Assembly: GCA_001898095.1 (NCBI GenBank)
Contig: MKSH01000066.1
Location: forward strand, 1-5,633
Source of the DNA: Solirubrobacterales bacterium 70-9
Lineage (GTDB): Bacteria; Actinomycetota; Thermoleophilia; Solirubrobacterales; 70-9
Reading direction: 5' to 3'
Length of the DNA stretch: 5,633 bases
Positions 5,043 to 5,633 of the stretch are shown here, one piece after another; the stretch's first letter is position 1, and every line of letters starts with the position of its first letter. A program made the translations under genes and the position numbers. The notes beneath the pieces are model-generated. The model did not search any database, had not been told where the DNA came from, and worked only from the letters and a program-made list of their open reading frames with translations.

Positions 5043-5633
5043 CTAGCCGAGAACGTTGGTGACTTGCCACTTCTTGCCCGGGCCCTGTTCCATCTGCAGG
5101 CGCAGCTCCGAGGTCACGCCGACCCGCAGCAGCGAGACGCTGACTTCGTAGACCTTGTCCTTCGACGGTCCGGCGACCACCGTCACCACCTTCGCCTGCG
5201 GCACTTCGACCCCGGCGGGCTGGCGCGGCGGCCGGTGCAGCAGGGCGTTGGAGAGCTGTTTCGTGGTCGTGTGGCGGAAGGCGCTGCGGACCTTGCCGTC
5301 GACGCCGCCGGTCTCGTAGACGACGAACGCTTCGGCGAAATGGCGGGCCACCCGCTTGGCGGCCTTCGGCGCCGGCGGGCCGATCATCGCGGCTTCGTCT
5401 TCGGCGCCGGTCGCACCGGTGCCGAACGTGCCGCCCTGGCTGGCCCCGGAGGCGCTGTCGTTCGACAGGGCCTCGGCGCGGGCCGTGGCCGACGCCGTCG
5501 CCGCGGGGGTCGAGCCGATCTTTGCGGTCGAGGCGGGGGAGTCGTTGGCGCTCGATGCGGTCGCCTGGTCGGAGGTCTGGTTGCCGGCGCCCCGCTCGGC
5601 CTTCACGCCGCCGGTCTCGCCGCTCACCGCTTC
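5043..5633 (-). CDS. 5'-truncated TcpC/VirB8-like conjugation-type protein (C-terminal part)
   Basis: The frame is open from the upstream window edge to a TAG at 5045-5043, giving 196 visible residues. A GTG at 5627-5625 is in frame, but nothing shows it is the true start, so the gene most likely extends beyond the window. Numbering from that GTG, residues 1-80 are a low-complexity linker rich in Ser, Thr, Ala and Gly, probably disordered. Residues about 86-194 form a compact domain: a helix ARHFAEAFVVYETG (94-107), a middle segment with HRPPRQP (131-137), then beta-rich stretches KVYEVSVSLLRVG (158-170), SELRLQME (173-180) and WQVTNVLG at the end. This pattern resembles the NTF2-like extracytoplasmic domain of TcpC/VirB8-type conjugation proteins; I recognise the style rather than a signature motif. 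The adjacent SLT/NlpC hydrolase, 4 bases downstream, supports a secretion role. Alternatives are another NTF2-like exported protein, or the tail of a polytopic TrbL/VirB6-type protein. Confidence 0.6.
   Translation of the reverse strand, partial: EAVSGETGGVKAERGAGNQTSDQATASSANDSPASTAKIGSTPAATASATARAEALSNDSASGASQGGTFGTGATGAEDEAAMIGPPAPKAAKRVARHFAEAFVVYETGGVDGKVRSAFRHTTTKQLSNALLHRPPRQPAGVEVPQAKVVTVVAGPSKDKVYEVSVSLLRVGVTSELRLQMEQGPGKKWQVTNVLG

Noticed and set aside
3371..5062. Plus-strand open frame of 563 codons opposite the hydrolase
   Set aside because: It is antisense to a protein with a signal peptide, catalytic motifs and internal repeats. Its Gly/Val/Arg-rich translation is low-complexity shadow sequence.

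Overview
This is a GC-rich window from what looks like an actinobacterial chromosome. All six genes I support lie on the minus strand, so the biological reading direction runs from position 5633 down to 1. The overall style is high GC, tightly packed genes, a tri-modular SLT/SLT/NlpC wall hydrolase with a GGGHASF...YDCSG active-site region, and a GYD-domain protein ahead of purD. From memory, this combination fits deep-branching Actinobacteria such as Thermoleophilia/Solirubrobacterales. That placement is inference and not a database result.

Region A (5633 to 3356) looks like the tail of a conjugation or type IV secretion-like operon. It starts with a 5'-truncated protein that has a long Ser/Thr/Ala/Gly-rich linker followed by a compact C-terminal domain resembling TcpC/VirB8-type (NTF2-like) conjugation proteins. 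Four bases later comes a 560-residue secreted peptidoglycan hydrolase with two tandem lytic-transglycosylase-like modules and a C-terminal NlpC/P60 peptidase. In Gram-positive conjugation systems, an SLT plus NlpC enzyme opens the wall for the secretion channel, so the pairing makes functional sense.

Region B (3355 to 3260) is a 96-base gap. It holds a perfect 14-base GC palindrome just after the hydrolase stop codon, with no T-tract, and a strong Shine-Dalgarno for the next gene. I see no convincing promoter in it.

Region C (3259 to 1) is a purine-biosynthesis operon: a small GYD-domain protein, purD (GAR synthetase), purE (AIR carboxylase / N5-CAIR mutase) and purB (adenylosuccinate lyase, cut by the window edge after 400 codons). 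Two of the three junctions are 4-base stop/start overlaps with non-ATG starts (TTGA and GTGA), pointing to translational coupling. PurD makes GAR early in IMP synthesis, PurE carboxylates AIR or rearranges N5-CAIR, and PurB cleaves SAICAR and adenylosuccinate. No purK is present in the window.

The points most worth a second look are the duplicated, Cys-bracketed SLT modules, of which the second appears catalytically degraded; the GYD protein coupled to purD; and the PurE whose otherwise conserved active-site loop His is Ala. The glutamate codon bias also shifts between regions A and C. I found no RNA gene, CRISPR array, insertion sequence or transposase.
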